A stretch of DNA of 64,000 nt, taken from Galeruca laticollis (lineage: Eukaryota > Arthropoda > Insecta > Coleoptera > Chrysomelidae). The translations under genes were made by a program, and so were the position numbers. The notes under the pieces are model-generated. The model was given only the letters and a program-made list of their open reading frames with translations, was not told the DNA's origin and did not search any database. Below, piece by piece: positions 32,736 through 45,162 of the stretch. The DNA lies in contig OY998175.1 in the NCBI GenBank assembly GCA_963921935.1, forward strand, positions 178,967,262-179,031,261, written 5' to 3'. Positions within the stretch are counted from its first letter, which is position 1; each line of letters starts with the position of its first letter.

Positions 32736-34305
32736 CGAATCATGATAACTCCACTAATGTTTGATAAGATTTTATTTTAAAAATACCAAAACAAGGCGCC
32801 CTCAAACAAAGAAGACACGATTTTACATGTAGGATCGTAGAATGGTTTAAAATGTGTTGTTAAGGATGTATCAAGAGTTACTGCTCGTCACTCGCACCAT
32901 GTCACGTCTCGACTTTGCCTTCTATCCCTTTTTGTCACTCTGTCATGATGCGATTAACTGCAGACACTCTTATACCAAAAATTTAGTCTTCGTCGTCAAA
33001 TTATGCATACATTTGCCATATAATAAATATGGTCTATTTGCAACATCTATCATAATTTTCCATGCATTTATTAAAAAGATATTCAGTATTAAAAAATAAA
33101 AATTGTAACTTTTGTACAAAATATTTCTGAAAGATGAACATATTGCTAGTGTTGGGCGATATATCGGTAACCGATTGGTGAATGGAAAATCACTGTCGCT
33201 ACCGGTGATTCAGTTTCGTCCACCTGGAATCTCGAACCGAATACACCGGCAATCGGCATCCTGCCCACCAATGGATGTGGAAAACCGCGCCCTTAGACTT
33301 TATGTAAGACCGCGTCGATAGAAAATCGAAATATGATATAGTATCAATATTTACAAATAATAAATTGTGATGGAAAAACGGTATGTTAGGTGAACTAGGC
33401 CTAAGCCATTTCAGTTGGCTACTGTTCAAGAATGTGACGAATTAGTGTTACTCTGTCGGCTATCTATTTGATGATATAATATCTTTTTATATCTATTGAC
33501 ATTGTTAGGTATTTAAGGGTATAATTTATTTTCATGCCCGTGACATTGTTATATTTTTAGAAAAATATCATAATACCAATACTATATTTTTGATGTTAAA
33601 ATTGCAATACCGTAGAACAGAATTCTTTTTGACTAGAAATATACGAGTACTTAGAATATCACGTATCTATTATGTATATCTTATCGTAATGAAGCTTTCA
33701 TTTGTAATTTAGGTTTATTGCATCATTTGAATTTTACTAAATTCTGAACTTCCACTGTAATAAGAGGTTCAGTATCTTTGAAGGAACGTCCAAGTGAATT
33801 GTGGTTACAAAAATGGTTCGAAGTATTCGGACTTCTTTTAATAAAGCAATTTTGTACCTTTGAAATATTCTCAATGGTAAATTTATGCTTTTAAAATATT
33901 TTCAATAATAAGGTCATACCTTTGAAACCCTTTTCAATTGTAATTAATGGTATATTAAAAGTTAAAGACGTTACGTTAGTTAGTTAAATTACTAAGTCAG
34001 ACATACCGTTTCTTAGTTAGTATTCAAGTAATACCAAAGTAGAAATATACAGTCGCTACAAGTGGTTACCTTATCAAGCCGCAACGTTACGATTTCCCGA
34101 AATCATTAAGTTCGTGGTTACCTTCTGATCTTAATACCGTCGAACTTTACACAATAATCAATTTGTCCGATTCATTTTGTGAATTTGCACATAATTAACT
34201 ATTAATTTCGACATTAACGTTGTCAAATTAAGATTACTAATATAGTTAAATACGTGTCAATAGATTTTGTAAGATAATTATAGAACAGAATAACCAGAAA
34301 TATCA
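32736..34305. other. No recognised gene; possible 5' LTR in its right part
   Basis: The stretch has no coding domain I recognise. The sequence immediately before 34306 ends ATATCA and precedes a primer-binding-site-like TGGCGCAGTC, so the right ~400-500 bp could be the 5' LTR of a decayed element. Confidence 0.3.
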
Positions 34306-34315
34306 TGGCGCAGTC
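34306..34315 (+). promoter_or_regulatory. Primer-binding-site-like sequence of a decayed LTR element
   Basis: TGGCGCAGTC follows a CA dinucleotide. This decamer is the primer-binding site start (tRNA-Ser) used by several insect gypsy-type elements. About 120 bp downstream a short frame reads VDGNVTQEFKRWKRDICY, reminiscent of the start of a retrotransposon Gag. The rest of the element was not found. Confidence 0.4.
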
Positions 34316-35570
34316 AAAATAATATAATTACAAAAGTATAAGAAGTAAGATAATGTAGATAGTGGGAAGATTAGAAGAATTAAATATAAAAAGTAAGGTT
34401 AATATGAACATGTTGAAGCAACCTCTTTAAATGTAGATGGGAACGTAACACAAGAGTTTAAAAGATGGAAAAGAGATATATGCTATACGTAACAGCAAGT
34501 GGGGAACAAGATAGACTGGATATTAGAAAAAGGTAACTCTTCTCTTACTCATGATAGGTGAAACTTAATATCTGTGTGTCGGAGGTATACCACACTATGT
34601 AAAAAAATGCACTTTTGGGAAAAGGAGGCTTGTAATGTTCACGTATCTTGCATGTATTATTATTCTTAAGTCTTTATCATTTTTATGCAGTAAATTGCAG
34701 TATACACAGTATATATAATTGTTATCAACAACTATATGGAATATTATAGTCAGTTACTTTAGGGAGTGGGTGAAAAACGTTTTTTAATAAACGTAGTGTT
34801 GTTTACCTCTATTCATTTACATCATTTTTGATCACATAGTGTTATATCTCTCGACATTATGGTAACTAATATACTAGGTATTAAACGTTTTGTCCGTGTA
34901 AATAAACACAAATGGATTATTTTACACATGAAACTATTGATATTTAGGACAATATGGCAACGTCAATGAACTGTTTATGTTCAGATCTTAGGGAAGTCTA
35001 TCATAAGTTGAATGTTTTTGAAATAACCTTATTCGTATTTTTTTTAACGATAATGATGTCATAACAAAGATATAATAAGCAGTGTCCAAACTTTTTCCTT
35101 TATTGACCACACAAAGTTTTAAGCAAATTTTATCCAACCTTTTCGTGATCTTTCTGTATATTTGATATTTTTTGGGTAATTTCCATACATTATCATACAC
35201 CTTGTGATATGCACACATATCGTATTTTCAACTTTGTTTGCTAATGTCTATTGTTTGATAAAAAGCTACCGGATAGCGGTTTTTAATGATTTATTAAGTT
35301 TCACGTGTTTTTTGAAGTTGAATATAATGCATCACATTTAAAACGTGATATTTATGTATTTTAATACCATATGTTACTATGTATAGATATTGTCCTACAA
35401 ATGAATGATCCGAGAACTTGACATTAACAAAATAATTAACTACAGTAAAAGACAGTATAGTCCAGATAAAGGGTTCTCAAAATTTTTTAGACACTGTACT
35501 CTTTTTTATCTACTAAACAAAACGAAGAGCAAATTGAACGAAAATTACTTATTCCTCAATTTATTTAGTA
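34316..35570. other. No recognised gene
   Basis: Apart from the weak Gag-like start near 34430-34500, nothing is recognisable on either strand. Confidence 0.35.
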
Positions 35571-36110
35571 ATTAAACGAGGCGTTGTGATTGAGCACGAT
35601 AAAAAACGAAAACGTTCCGTCAGCCGCTGGATAGATGGTGCATCATCAGCTAGATGTGATTCGACGAACGGTTTACAATACATACTTACAAAGAAAATCA
35701 AGTCCCAACATTAGAAATTATAATTAACAAATTGCAAGATTTTAACGATTTTAAATATAAATCATTAGGAACACTTCGACACATTTTAATAGAATGTGGT
35801 TTTAAGTATAAAGAATTAGACAGTCGAATGTGTATTATGGAATCGCTCCGTATTGTGGTACTTCGTCAAAATTATTTAACACAGATTTTAATTTATACAG
35901 AAAGTAATAGAAATATAGTTTATTTAGATGTGGTTAGACACTAATGTCGTTCAACTCGGTTGGGCAGACAATCTTAAATGAGCCGTGCTCGAGAGGAAAA
36001 CGAGTAATAACTTTGCTCGCTGGGAATGAAAACAGCTTTGTATCAAATGCCTTACTTCTTTCAGCAAAAAATATCAACAAAGCTCTGCTTGATGAATAAA
36101 TAATTTTAGA
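35571..36110 (+). pseudogene. Tc1/IS630-superfamily transposase (DDE_3), fragment
   Basis: Broken frames give an HTH-side block DVIRRTVYNTYLQ, then (35732-35944) LQDFNDFKYKSLGTLRHILI, ECGFKYKELDSR, IVVLRQNYLTQI and NIVYLD, where the family has Y-L/M-D-E-T (first catalytic Asp; the Glu-Thr is lost). Further on GKRVITLLAGNENSFVSNAL fits the beta-strand region after it. The second half of the catalytic domain is not found. No TIRs seen. Confidence 0.6.
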
Positions 36111-36497
36111 AAATACAGGTATCTGATTGAAAAATAAAATTTATACGCCACTGGTCGGTCCCTTTTAAAGATTTCAAAGATTTATATATTTTTAAACACT
36201 GACTTTGGAAGAAGTAGAACGCTGAAATGTGTTTAAATTACATGTAAATTAAGTTACACAAACCATTTCTTTCAGGCAATATCTTTGAAACTAACTGGAA
36301 AATGTTCTCCAAGACATCGCACAAAAAGCTTTCATGTGCCAATAGTACAATGATAGGAAAAATCGATGTATACCCTTACATCACCCTGTATGAAATACAT
36401 TTTCATGCCACTGAATAGAACTTGAAAAGTTAGGATAGGGACATGTAAGCGATTGAAGTGATATATTAAAATGATAATCCATTACAAGGGTACTAAG

Positions 36498-36644
36498 TAC
36501 TATTGCCTTTGTCTTGTTGATACGAGAACAGTGGGGACTTGCGCTCATGTGGCATCAATCATTTGGTTTATATGTTATGCAATGTACCAGGATTATCTTC
36601 ATTACCCATCGAGAAGATTACTGGATGTAGTTATTAACAGTTAA
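36498..36644 (+). pseudogene. SWIM-type zinc-finger fragment from a transposon-encoded protein
   Basis: The frame reads YYCLCLVDTRTVGTCAHVAS, then IIWFICYAMYQDYLHYPSRR. C-x-C followed by C-x-H is the SWIM signature, and RTVG-C-HVASIIW is a recurrent block in insect transposon proteins. It is short, ends at a TAA and has no visible partner domain. It may belong to the same element as the DDE_3 fragment 400 bp upstream, but this is inference. Confidence 0.5.
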
Positions 36645-37310
36645 GATGATCCCCCAGTGATAGATATGTAGATTTTTAGTATCACGATTAATACGATGTT
36701 CACTATAAAATCATGAATTTATAAGGTAAAGGACCAATTAGTGACCAGTAACCAAATAGTGACCGATTTTTTGTAAAACAGGTTAAAATAAGAATTTTTG
36801 TATATGCACATAAAAGATGTTATTATTTTAATTTCTGAGTATGTCTAATTTTAATTTAAGCAGCCTTTTTTTAAACATATTTGAAATTGCCGCCAAATGA
36901 CTCTAAATGTTCAGTGGTAGGAGAAGATTGCATTTACTCTGTTCTGAGTACTTTTGGTTGTGAAGTTTTGTAGTAGCGAATAACAGCAAAATATGTGAAT
37001 ATGTGTGTCCAATTAATATTCTGTACTATTAAGGGGGATATATATAATGATTTACATTAGCTGGAAACGTAAATATTAAATTAATTTCCTAATATTAGTT
37101 CGGTCAATTATTGGCTCCTAAAACTAAATTATGCTCCAAATACTAATTGGTTTTGATAGATGATATTTTTTTATAAATTGTTATTGTTATAAAAACTTGG
37201 TGTCCTAGCACAACATGTTGAAAATAAACGACTAACACTAACTAAGACTAAATAATGTTCAAGTATTATTTAAAATTGTACAAAATGTAAAGGCTTTAAA
37301 ATTTAGGTCA
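36645..37310. other. No recognised gene
   Basis: AT-rich; no domain or repeat pair recognised before the tandem repeats at 37311. Confidence 0.35.
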
Positions 37311-37815
37311 GTTTATGGTATGAAAATTGATCATAAATTGGTTTCGTGTTGGTCACACATCGGTTCTAAGTCTGTTTACACAAATAAAGTAAATTTATTC
37401 GCAGTCTTAGGAGCAAAATTTTGTTTATTTTTTTTATAATTGAACATTGTTAATCAATAATTCGGTAACCTTTTAATGACTTTGATTTTGAAATGTAACA
37501 TTGAAATAAAAGTGATTTAAAATAATGTTCTAAGATCTAGGTCAGTTTATGGTGAGAGAACTAATCATAATTTGGTTTCGTATAGATCACACATCGGTTT
37601 TGAATCTATTACAAGTAAAGTTAATTTATTCGCAATTTAGGAGAAAAACTACATATTTTTCTTAAATATGTGACTAATTTATATTAACAATTTATAAACG
37701 TTTAACTGACGTTGAACGTGGAATGTGAAATTAAAAAAAAAACATGATTATAAAGAGAACCCTGTTATACAGGTCAGCTTATGGTAAGGAAACTGAACAT
37801 AATTCGATTTGGTAT
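37311..37815. repeat. Diverged tandem repeats, ~230-bp period
   Basis: AGGTCAG(T/C)TTATGGT starts near 37311, 37546 and 37774. Each is followed by a matching ATAATTTGGTTTCGTAT-like block and CACATCGGTTTT-like blocks. The third unit is cut by solo LTR copy B and resumes after it. Confidence 0.65.
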
Positions 37816-38289
37816 TGTTATATTTTTCTAATTTATTTAAACAATAAACGGGTGGGATAAATTTTAAACACACAGTATGGCTACTTACTAATTTATTTAA
37901 ACACTAACTCACTAACACTTAATTTATATATACTTAACTAATCACTTAAATTTAATTTATATGCACACAAACTTGATGATTAATTAGCACTTTACTGTTC
38001 GGTGTATTTTGGTTTATATATTTCACGAGACCAGTTTATCCACTCCTCACTCTTCCTGATCAGTCCCTTATATATATTAATGCCTTTCTTACTAGAGGAT
38101 TCTAGACAAAAACAATTGGCTTTCTGGCATCTTCTAGATAAGACTGGTCACAAAAACAGTGTAGATAAGATAGTCACTATTCGTAAACAAATATAAAAAC
38201 AACCTGCGTATACGCCATAATTTTAACTTTTATACCTGGCTTAGACAGAGTCGGATTTAGGGACTATACCAGTGTCCTGTTTCGTAACA
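37816..38289 (+). mobile_element. Solo LTR, copy B, 474 bp, with 4-bp target duplication
   Basis: It starts TGTTATATTTTTC and ends TTTCGTAACA. GTAT is duplicated at 37812-37815 and 38290-38293. Similar along its length to 5271-5742. No internal retrotransposon sequence is attached, so it arose by LTR-LTR recombination or is the only surviving end. Confidence 0.8.
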
Positions 38290-38531
38290 GTATTTATTAT
38301 AACACCGATTTTAAGTTATTTCATATTTTTGGAAACAAGCGTGCTGACAACATTGTTGTAGTCCACGTCATGTGTATTTTAATCGAACACAACGTTGCCA
38401 AGTCTCTAGTTTATACCAAAATGTGTAAACCAATATTCCATTATTGTGAATAGGAACCATTTAACTGACTAAATATAAGGCTTAAAGGGAAATTGCTGTT
38501 GAAGTTTTAAAATTGATTGTTTTTTTATAGA

Positions 38532-40905
38532 ATGCCTCCTGGTTCAAAAAAGCGATCATTATATACCGAAAAAATGCTTATTAGCAGTAGAAAATGGTAT
38601 GTCCTATGGAAACACTAGCAAAGCATTCAACATTCCTAAAACAACTCTGATATATAAGAGAACAAGAACATTACCAATGAAGGGAAGACCCGGACCAGCC
38701 ACCTTTCTAACTGAAGATGAGGGAAACCAATTAGTAAAATGGTTTAGATGCATTAGCAAAAGGAGTCTTCCGGCAACAAGAGAGCAGTTAGCTGATAGTA
38801 AAGAACTCTTATTCAAGAACATGAAAAGGGACAACCCTTTTCCTAACGGTCGGCCCTCTAAAAAATGGCACCAGTTCTTCGAAAAACGACATCCTGAAAT
38901 AGCTTTATGAGTTTCCCAGAATTTAACACAATCTAGGTCAATGGTAACTGAACGAAAAATGAGAGATTGGCACCTTGAATTGGGACACGTATTTAAAAAA
39001 AAAATAACCTGGAAGATGTTTTACGTGATCCATCACGCGTTTATAATTGCGATGAATCGGCTTTATTTTTATGCCCGAAAGATAAAAAGGTTCCGGCAAA
39101 GAAGATCAAATAGGCAGTATATGCTTTAGTCGTCAACGATGATAAAGAATGCTTGACAACCCCAATTATGTGTAATGCTTTACGAAATTTTCCTTCTCCT
39201 ATGGTCGTATACACTTATAAACGTATGCCTGTAAAAATAAGTATTGTAGCTTGGGCTGTAGGACGAAGCAATTCAGAATGGATGACAGGAGAAACATTTT
39301 TTGAGTATATTATTAATACCTTTTACCCGTGGCCATTGACAAACAAAATTCCCAATTCAGTGGTTCTCTTCGTTAACGGTAATTCATCAAATTTAACGTT
39401 ACCATTAAATGAATGAAAAAAAATGTTCTTGTAGCTTTATTTCCTAATGCGACCCGTTGCATTTTTTAGACCTCTGAAAATGGCTTGGATGAAAACCGTT
39501 CAGAATTGGCGCATGGACAACAACGGAGCGAGAATTGGTAGAGAAGATTTTGCAGGTCTCCTAGAGAAATATTTAGGTGATGTAGAAAATATTACTCAAA
39601 TTATTCGAAATGGTTTCAGAGCGACCGGATTGTTTCCATTCAATATTGAAAACATACAATTTAAAAAATATTTTAAAAACGATGCTACCAGATTAAGTAC
39701 TTCTCAACAAGGTTTTGACAGCGCCACAAAGATAGCCGAACACATTGGTTTAATTTTGAACCAGCTGCAGTCTGATCTTCCAGAAAAAGTTGAATTATTT
39801 CAAGCATACGGGTAAGTGTGGAATGGAGACATCGAAGAAATACTGGAAATATTTGCACGATAAAAAAAGTTCCATGCAAGCTAACACAGACTTTGGATAT
39901 AATGACGAGCATAATTCCAAAGAACAACCAAACGTTTTAAACAATTCGCTACTGAATACTAATAGTATTTGACAAAATTATTACTGAAGTTCTTGTTCAG
40001 AACACGTCTATGGAAGAAATTGTTTTAGATGGAGATAGTTTAGTTATTCCTTTTGAGGATCATGATTATGTGAACTATCTCGACAAATCGGATAATATAC
40101 AACATGTAGTTGAAACTGAAAGCGCTGAAACACCAATTGTATTGAAGTACATCCTGTCAATGAAGATAAGGACCTTCTCAATGAATTACTACAAGATAAT
40201 ATTTCCACCTTAGCACAAAGTAGTGATGAAACTGCACCAGTTCTCAATGCAGAAGATAACAGAGAAAATAGATGCCCCAACGAAAAATCGATACCGCTAC
40301 AAAATGATCAAATTGTAGAAAAAAGTTGAACTGCCATCAATGGACGAGGAAAGTCGGCAAATAAACAACAACAATTCTCCCATATTACCAACTGAAAACA
40401 TAAATTACACAACACCTATAAAAAATAATGTAGATCCTGTTTTTGAATCTGTGTCAACCCCTTATAAAAAACACTCAGATGGCCCAGTCCTGTAGAAAAT
40501 AAGAAAAATAAGAAGAGAAAACCCAATATCACAATACCTTCAGTTGCAACTTCCGCTGAGTGGCAGGAATATTATAAGAGAAAAGAAGCAGCTAAAAAAA
40601 CTAGAGGAAGAAAAGAGGAGGAATTGAAATGAACTGAAAAAATGAAGGAAACCAAAGGGGCATTATCAAAACAAAGACCGAGGAGAAAAAACGACAAAGG
40701 GTAATGGAAAAGGGTTCATTAAAAGAGAATGAATCCGTTACAAAAAACAATAGAGAAAAGGAATTAGGCACAATCTATTCTGTTGAGGACTATTGCGTAG
40801 TGTACTGTAACACCGGGAAAAAATTTGGAAATCAAAGAGGAGGAATAAGCAAATGAATACAAGATTAGTGCAATGATCCAAAGTGTTCCAAACTGAAGAG
40901 CCGAT
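38532..40905 (+). pseudogene. pogo-like transposase (psq HTH + CENP-B-type HTH + DDE_1), degenerate
   Basis: ATG 38532 (MPPGSKKRS) precedes, after a frame change, a psq-type HTH (GNTSKAFNIPKTTLIYK), then EDEGNQLVKWFRCISKRSLP and the PFPNGRPSKKWHQFFEKRHP block. DDE_1 pieces are CDESALFLCPKDKKVPAKK (first Asp kept), VVLFVNGNSSNLT (second Asp changed to Asn) and RPLKMAWMKTVQNWR; the stretch with the third Asp is deleted at about 39465. FRATGLFPFNIENI follows. The charged C-terminus (TPYKKH..., SAEWQEYYKRKEAAKK) runs to about 40640, with scraps to 40905. Many stops. Confidence 0.75.
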
Positions 40906-41492
40906 AAGAAAAATTAATGATCAAATATATTGAACAAACGAGGAACTTACTGTGTTACCGAAATGATGTGCAATAAATACTTCGATTAAATATTGTTTAT
41001 TTGTTTTAATAAGATATTTTGTTTTCACAAAATATTGTTTATTTCGTATTGAGAGGACATTGTTTATTTATTTTGAATGAACACTGTTTTTATTAGTTCT
41101 GAAATTTTTTATTTTGTTTACTTTTTTATGAATAAACTAATGATTTAATCCTTAATTTCATATGGTAGCTTATTTTCCAACAAACACCTTGACCAGCATT
41201 GAAATTATACGTACACTTGATTCACGTGTCTATTTCGTAGTGTAGCATGTTCGATACGCTCCGCCTGACATGATACCTATGAAAATGCCTTCAAATGTTT
41301 TCCATTCCCGGTTTGATGTTGGTTGATGCATAACCCCCAAATTGTTGTCTGTCACATATTTCCTACGCCGGTTGTATTAGTGCCCGAAAAAGTGGAATTG
41401 TTATGTTTTTAGTGGAAATTTCTGTAACTCGGTTGAAATAGGTAGGTTCAATTGTTTTACAATGTATTTTGCCAATATGAAGTTTACTATGG

Positions 41493-43579
41493 CCCCTCCA
41501 AAATGTTTGTAGCAAATTTGCTACATTATGAAACTTTCAGTTGAGGCGGTATGTATAACTGCGTATTGAGGCCACAATTTTTTACTTTTTTCGAAAATTT
41601 TGACTATTTTATAAAATAACTGAATATTTGTTTTTTCAGTTGGCCATGTCTTATAAAAGTAGAAGTGATAAGGAAGCGCTTTCTGATGCTGAGTTGGCAG
41701 AAATTATAGATAGCTTGAACAATAGTGAAGATGATTTTGAAGATTTTTCAGAAGATGGTATTGCGGATCCGGATTTTGAACCCGAAGGGGAAAATTACCC
41801 ATATTACCAAGATGTCATTGATGAAGAATACGCGGAGGGTGAACAACCATCTACTTCTACTGCAAATAGCTCAACAACTGCCAAAGTCGGTAAAAAGACA
41901 ACTCAAATCTCGTGGCATAAAAAACATATGCAAATTGGTGAAGATGACCTAACATTCAAAGGCAATATTGAACTTCCAACAAACATTATAGATCTGGATA
42001 TGACTTTTTCAAGTTCTTTTTTTCTGATAACCTAATAGACAATATTACCAGTCAAACAAACTTATACAGCGTTCAGAAAAATCCGAATAAACCTGGCAAT
42101 ATTTCTTCAATAGATATTCGAAAATTCTTAGGTGTATGTGTGTATATGTCTGTATCAAAACTACCAAGAACTCGCTGCTACTGGCGACATAGGAATACCT
42201 AGTGTTCGCAGTGCTTTGAGCATAAATGAGTTTGAACGTTTGAAATCCATACTTCATTTCAACGACAACACATTTATGCTTTCAAAAGATGATGCTCAAT
42301 ATGACAATCTTCACAAAATCAGACCACTGATAAGAGAACTCAATAAGGAGTTTGCTGCTATACCAAAGGAAAGTAAGCTTTCTATAGATGAACAAATATG
42401 TGCTACAAAAACAAGGCATCATTTGAAACAGTATAGCCCAATAAAGCCTCACAAATGGGGTTTCAAATTGTTCATGCTTTGTGATACATCAGGATATTCC
42501 TATGGATTCGAAATTTACAATGGAGCCTCCAACAGGTTGAGTAAACTCGCTTCTAATGAAAGTGATTTGGGAACAAGTTCATATATTGTTACTAGACTTG
42601 CGAGAAAAATACCTAGAAATATGAATTATCAACTTTATTGTGATAACTATTATTCTTCTGTTTCATTATTTACATCACTAACAAAACAAGGAATCTATAT
42701 GTTAGGAACAATGTGTCGAAACAGAATTCCCAATAACCCCTAACCACCAGACAACATTTTCAAGAAAAAACCACGAGGGAGTGCAGAAGAATATGTAGCC
42801 AACATTGATGGGGTTGATTTGAGCATAACGACTTGGAAAGATAACAAAGTAGTTACGCAAATTTCAACTTATTTCGGTGAATTACCTCATCATGGTGTAA
42901 ATCGGTTTGACCGAAAAGCAAAGGAGAAAATAACAATACCGTCTCCTCGTGTGGTCCAAGAATATAATCAGCATATGGGAGGAGTTGACCTGCTAGATAG
43001 TCACATAGGACGTTACAAAATACCTCTCAAGTCCAAGAAATGGTATTTGAGACTTTTTTTCCATCTACTTTGATGTTACGATAATAAACGCTTTTTTTGT
43101 TGTATAAAAGGGAAAAAGGGCGAAAAAAATTCCCGATGAAATGAACCTTTGGCAATTTGGGATCGAAATTTCAGAAACTCTTTGCCTGTTTGGAATACCT
43201 ACAACAAAAAAATGTGGAAGGTCTTCCACGAACCAAGTAGAAGATGAAATAGACGCAAAAAAGCATAGAAGCCCTACAACACATATTCCTCCCAAAAATG
43301 TTCGGTTAGATAAAATACGATCATACACGTCAAAGATGCAAATTGCCCCACTGCAAAGGATTCACCCACTTCAAATATGATATATATGTGGTGTACATTT
43401 ATGTCTTACAAAGGACAAAAACTATTTTTCAACTTTTCATTTGAATTAGACTTTCTGTTTCTCATTTAGATTTTTTTCATGGAGTTGCAAATTTGCTACA
43501 AAGTGTTTTTAGTGAAAAAATTTATCAAAAAAATGTTTTGAGTTTGAAATTATTTTATTTTCACCACCAAAAGGGTTAA
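41493..43579 (+). mobile_element. piggyBac-like transposon
   Basis: The right end reads CCAAAAGGG followed by TTAA (43576-43579), the piggyBac target site. The left end near 41493 has CCCCTCCAAAATG with the TTAA lost. Both ends carry the subterminal palindrome GTAGCAAATTTGCTAC (left 41508-41523; one base different near 43490-43505). A decayed piggyBac transposase fills the interior. Confidence 0.7.
41646..43450 (+). pseudogene. piggyBac-like transposase, frameshifted
   Basis: ATG 41646 opens an acidic N-terminus (LSDAELAEIIDSLNNSEDDF). A T-run near 42018 breaks the frame; after another shift near 42170 the DDE_Tnp_1_7 core reads NEFERLKSILHFNDN, LSIDEQI (first Asp), LYCDNYYSS (second Asp) and, after a stop at 42740, HMGGVDLLD (third Asp). 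All three catalytic aspartates are visible. The C-terminal Cys-rich domain is present only as HCKGFTHFKYD and similar pieces near 43340-43420 with ligands lost. Confidence 0.8.
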
Positions 43580-44576
43580 TTTTTTAGCGGCTCATTTAAA
43601 ATAATATTTTTTAGAAACCCATTAAACGAAGGCTTTTTACTACAAAATACCTAAAGTCAATATTTGGTATAGTGAGCGGTCAGGAATTGGTTATGAGGCC
43701 TTTGGGAATGGACATAAATAGGTTTTTCGAATTTTTGTCCTATTACAATGTATTTTTTTTATTTATATATGATGTATCCGAAGTGTACATGACTTTCAAA
43801 AAAAACGGTTTTAAAGATTACAACTAACTTTTCCGCATATGTCCCTGAACAATATCCTACAATAAAATTGGTCACTTGTATACGCTTCAGAGGCTGTATC
43901 GTGCTAACGAACTGAAATTTCTCAAAAATAACCAAAAATATAGTATATCTGGATTTATAGGACACATTGTACTGGGTATGGGTATGCGATGTAATGGTAT
44001 ATATAGATTTTTCCTATGACTGCACTATTGGCACAGGACAGCTTTTTGCGCGAGAATTTGAGATCTTCAGCTGTTGCGACAATGGAGACTTTCGATCAGG
44101 ATGTCTTTGAGAACATTTTCCAGTTAATTTCAAAGAGATTGACTGAAAGCCATTTTCCCATAAAAAATTGCGGAGTTCTTTGTTTTATGAAAACATCCGC
44201 GAATAAATTCATTTGGTCAGACTTTACGTTATGAAAAAAAAATGCTAAAATAATTCTATCCAATGATGAAATGTATCCTAAATACTATTTAACTACTTAA
44301 TAAGCACATAATGTATAATAGTATAATGCGCTTTCTAAGAATACCACAAATAAAAATAATCTCTAATATTTAAATTGGAGTGTCATATAGTATGTTGCAT
44401 TCAAACATCTCGAGCTGCCACTAATATTAACAGTTCTGAAACACTTCACGAGTTTTTTGGATCGATCGATCAATATTTTTGGTAATCTCATAATTACGAT
44501 AGACAAGATCGTAATTTTCACCTACCTTATAAAATTCTATCAATTAATTTCTAAATTTAATTTAAAAAATTCTTAC
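43580..44576. other. No recognised gene; possible intron of the host gene
   Basis: AT-rich. A 72-codon plus-strand frame at 44016-44234 matches nothing I know. The right end is the intron side of the splice donor at 44576. Confidence 0.4.
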
Positions 44577-44720
44577 GGCATTGTATGCAGCTACGAAATT
44601 GCTCAAACCCGCTGCTTCCAAACTTCTAGGGTCCAATGAATTACTTCTTGGTTTGTCGTATCGTATTGGCGAAGATTCATCTCTGCTTTTACTGTATATC
44701 CATTTGAAATATTGAGACAT
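44577..44720 (-). CDS. First coding exon of an unidentified host gene
   Basis: Minus strand: ATG at 44720-44718 in context CCGGAAAG-ATG, then 48 codons with mixed composition unlike TE relics (MSQYFKWIYSKSRDESSPIR, then SLEAAGLSNFVAAYNA), ending at GCC before GTAAGAAT, a good splice donor, in phase 0. No stop, no repeat character, not part of any element found here. I do not recognise the protein. The next exon would lie downstream on the minus strand; the 19-nt candidate at 20003-20021 has the right phase. An in-frame TTG lies upstream, but ATG 44720 is the natural start. Confidence 0.55.
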
Positions 44721-45162
44721 CTTTCCGGTTGAATTAATCAAAAACAATTAGCGCATTAACGCACACAGACACACCACATTTTTATTCAATTTAAACTACT
44801 TCGACACAAAATTATAAAAACAGTAGTCAAATTATTACCGCGCACTACATAACCTCTACTTGAGTATTCAATTACCGATTCTAAAATGTTGTCATATGTA
44901 AGCGCATACGACTGAGTAAATATGTATATTATAATATATGTAAGTTTACCTTAATCGGTGTTTGTCGATTTAATTAATTTAATTTATACCTTCATGGCAG
45001 TTATTAAAAATTTAATTTTGACAACGATTCTGTGCAATATTATTAATGTATTGTTTACTGCTAGAAGGGCATACGGTGAAGAAACTTCTTATACGGAGTG
45101 TTCCTAAAATGACGCGATAAAGTTCAGATGGTGAAAAGAGAATTTCTCAAAAAACTACACAT
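44721..45162. other. Upstream region of the minus-strand host exon
   Basis: Would contain the 5' untranslated region and promoter of the exon at 44577-44720 if that exon is real. No clear TATA or CpG signature stands out. Its right side meets the outer end of the inverted repeat at 45163. Confidence 0.3.

Noticed and set aside
33112..33429. Opposing ORFs of 69 and 76 codons in a GC-richer patch
   Set aside because: No recognisable domain. The TAGTGTTGGGCGATA start recalls a hAT end, but no partner end was found.
44016..44234. 72-codon plus-strand ORF with balanced composition
   Set aside because: Could be an exon or TE scrap, but there are no splice sites or known motif to support it.
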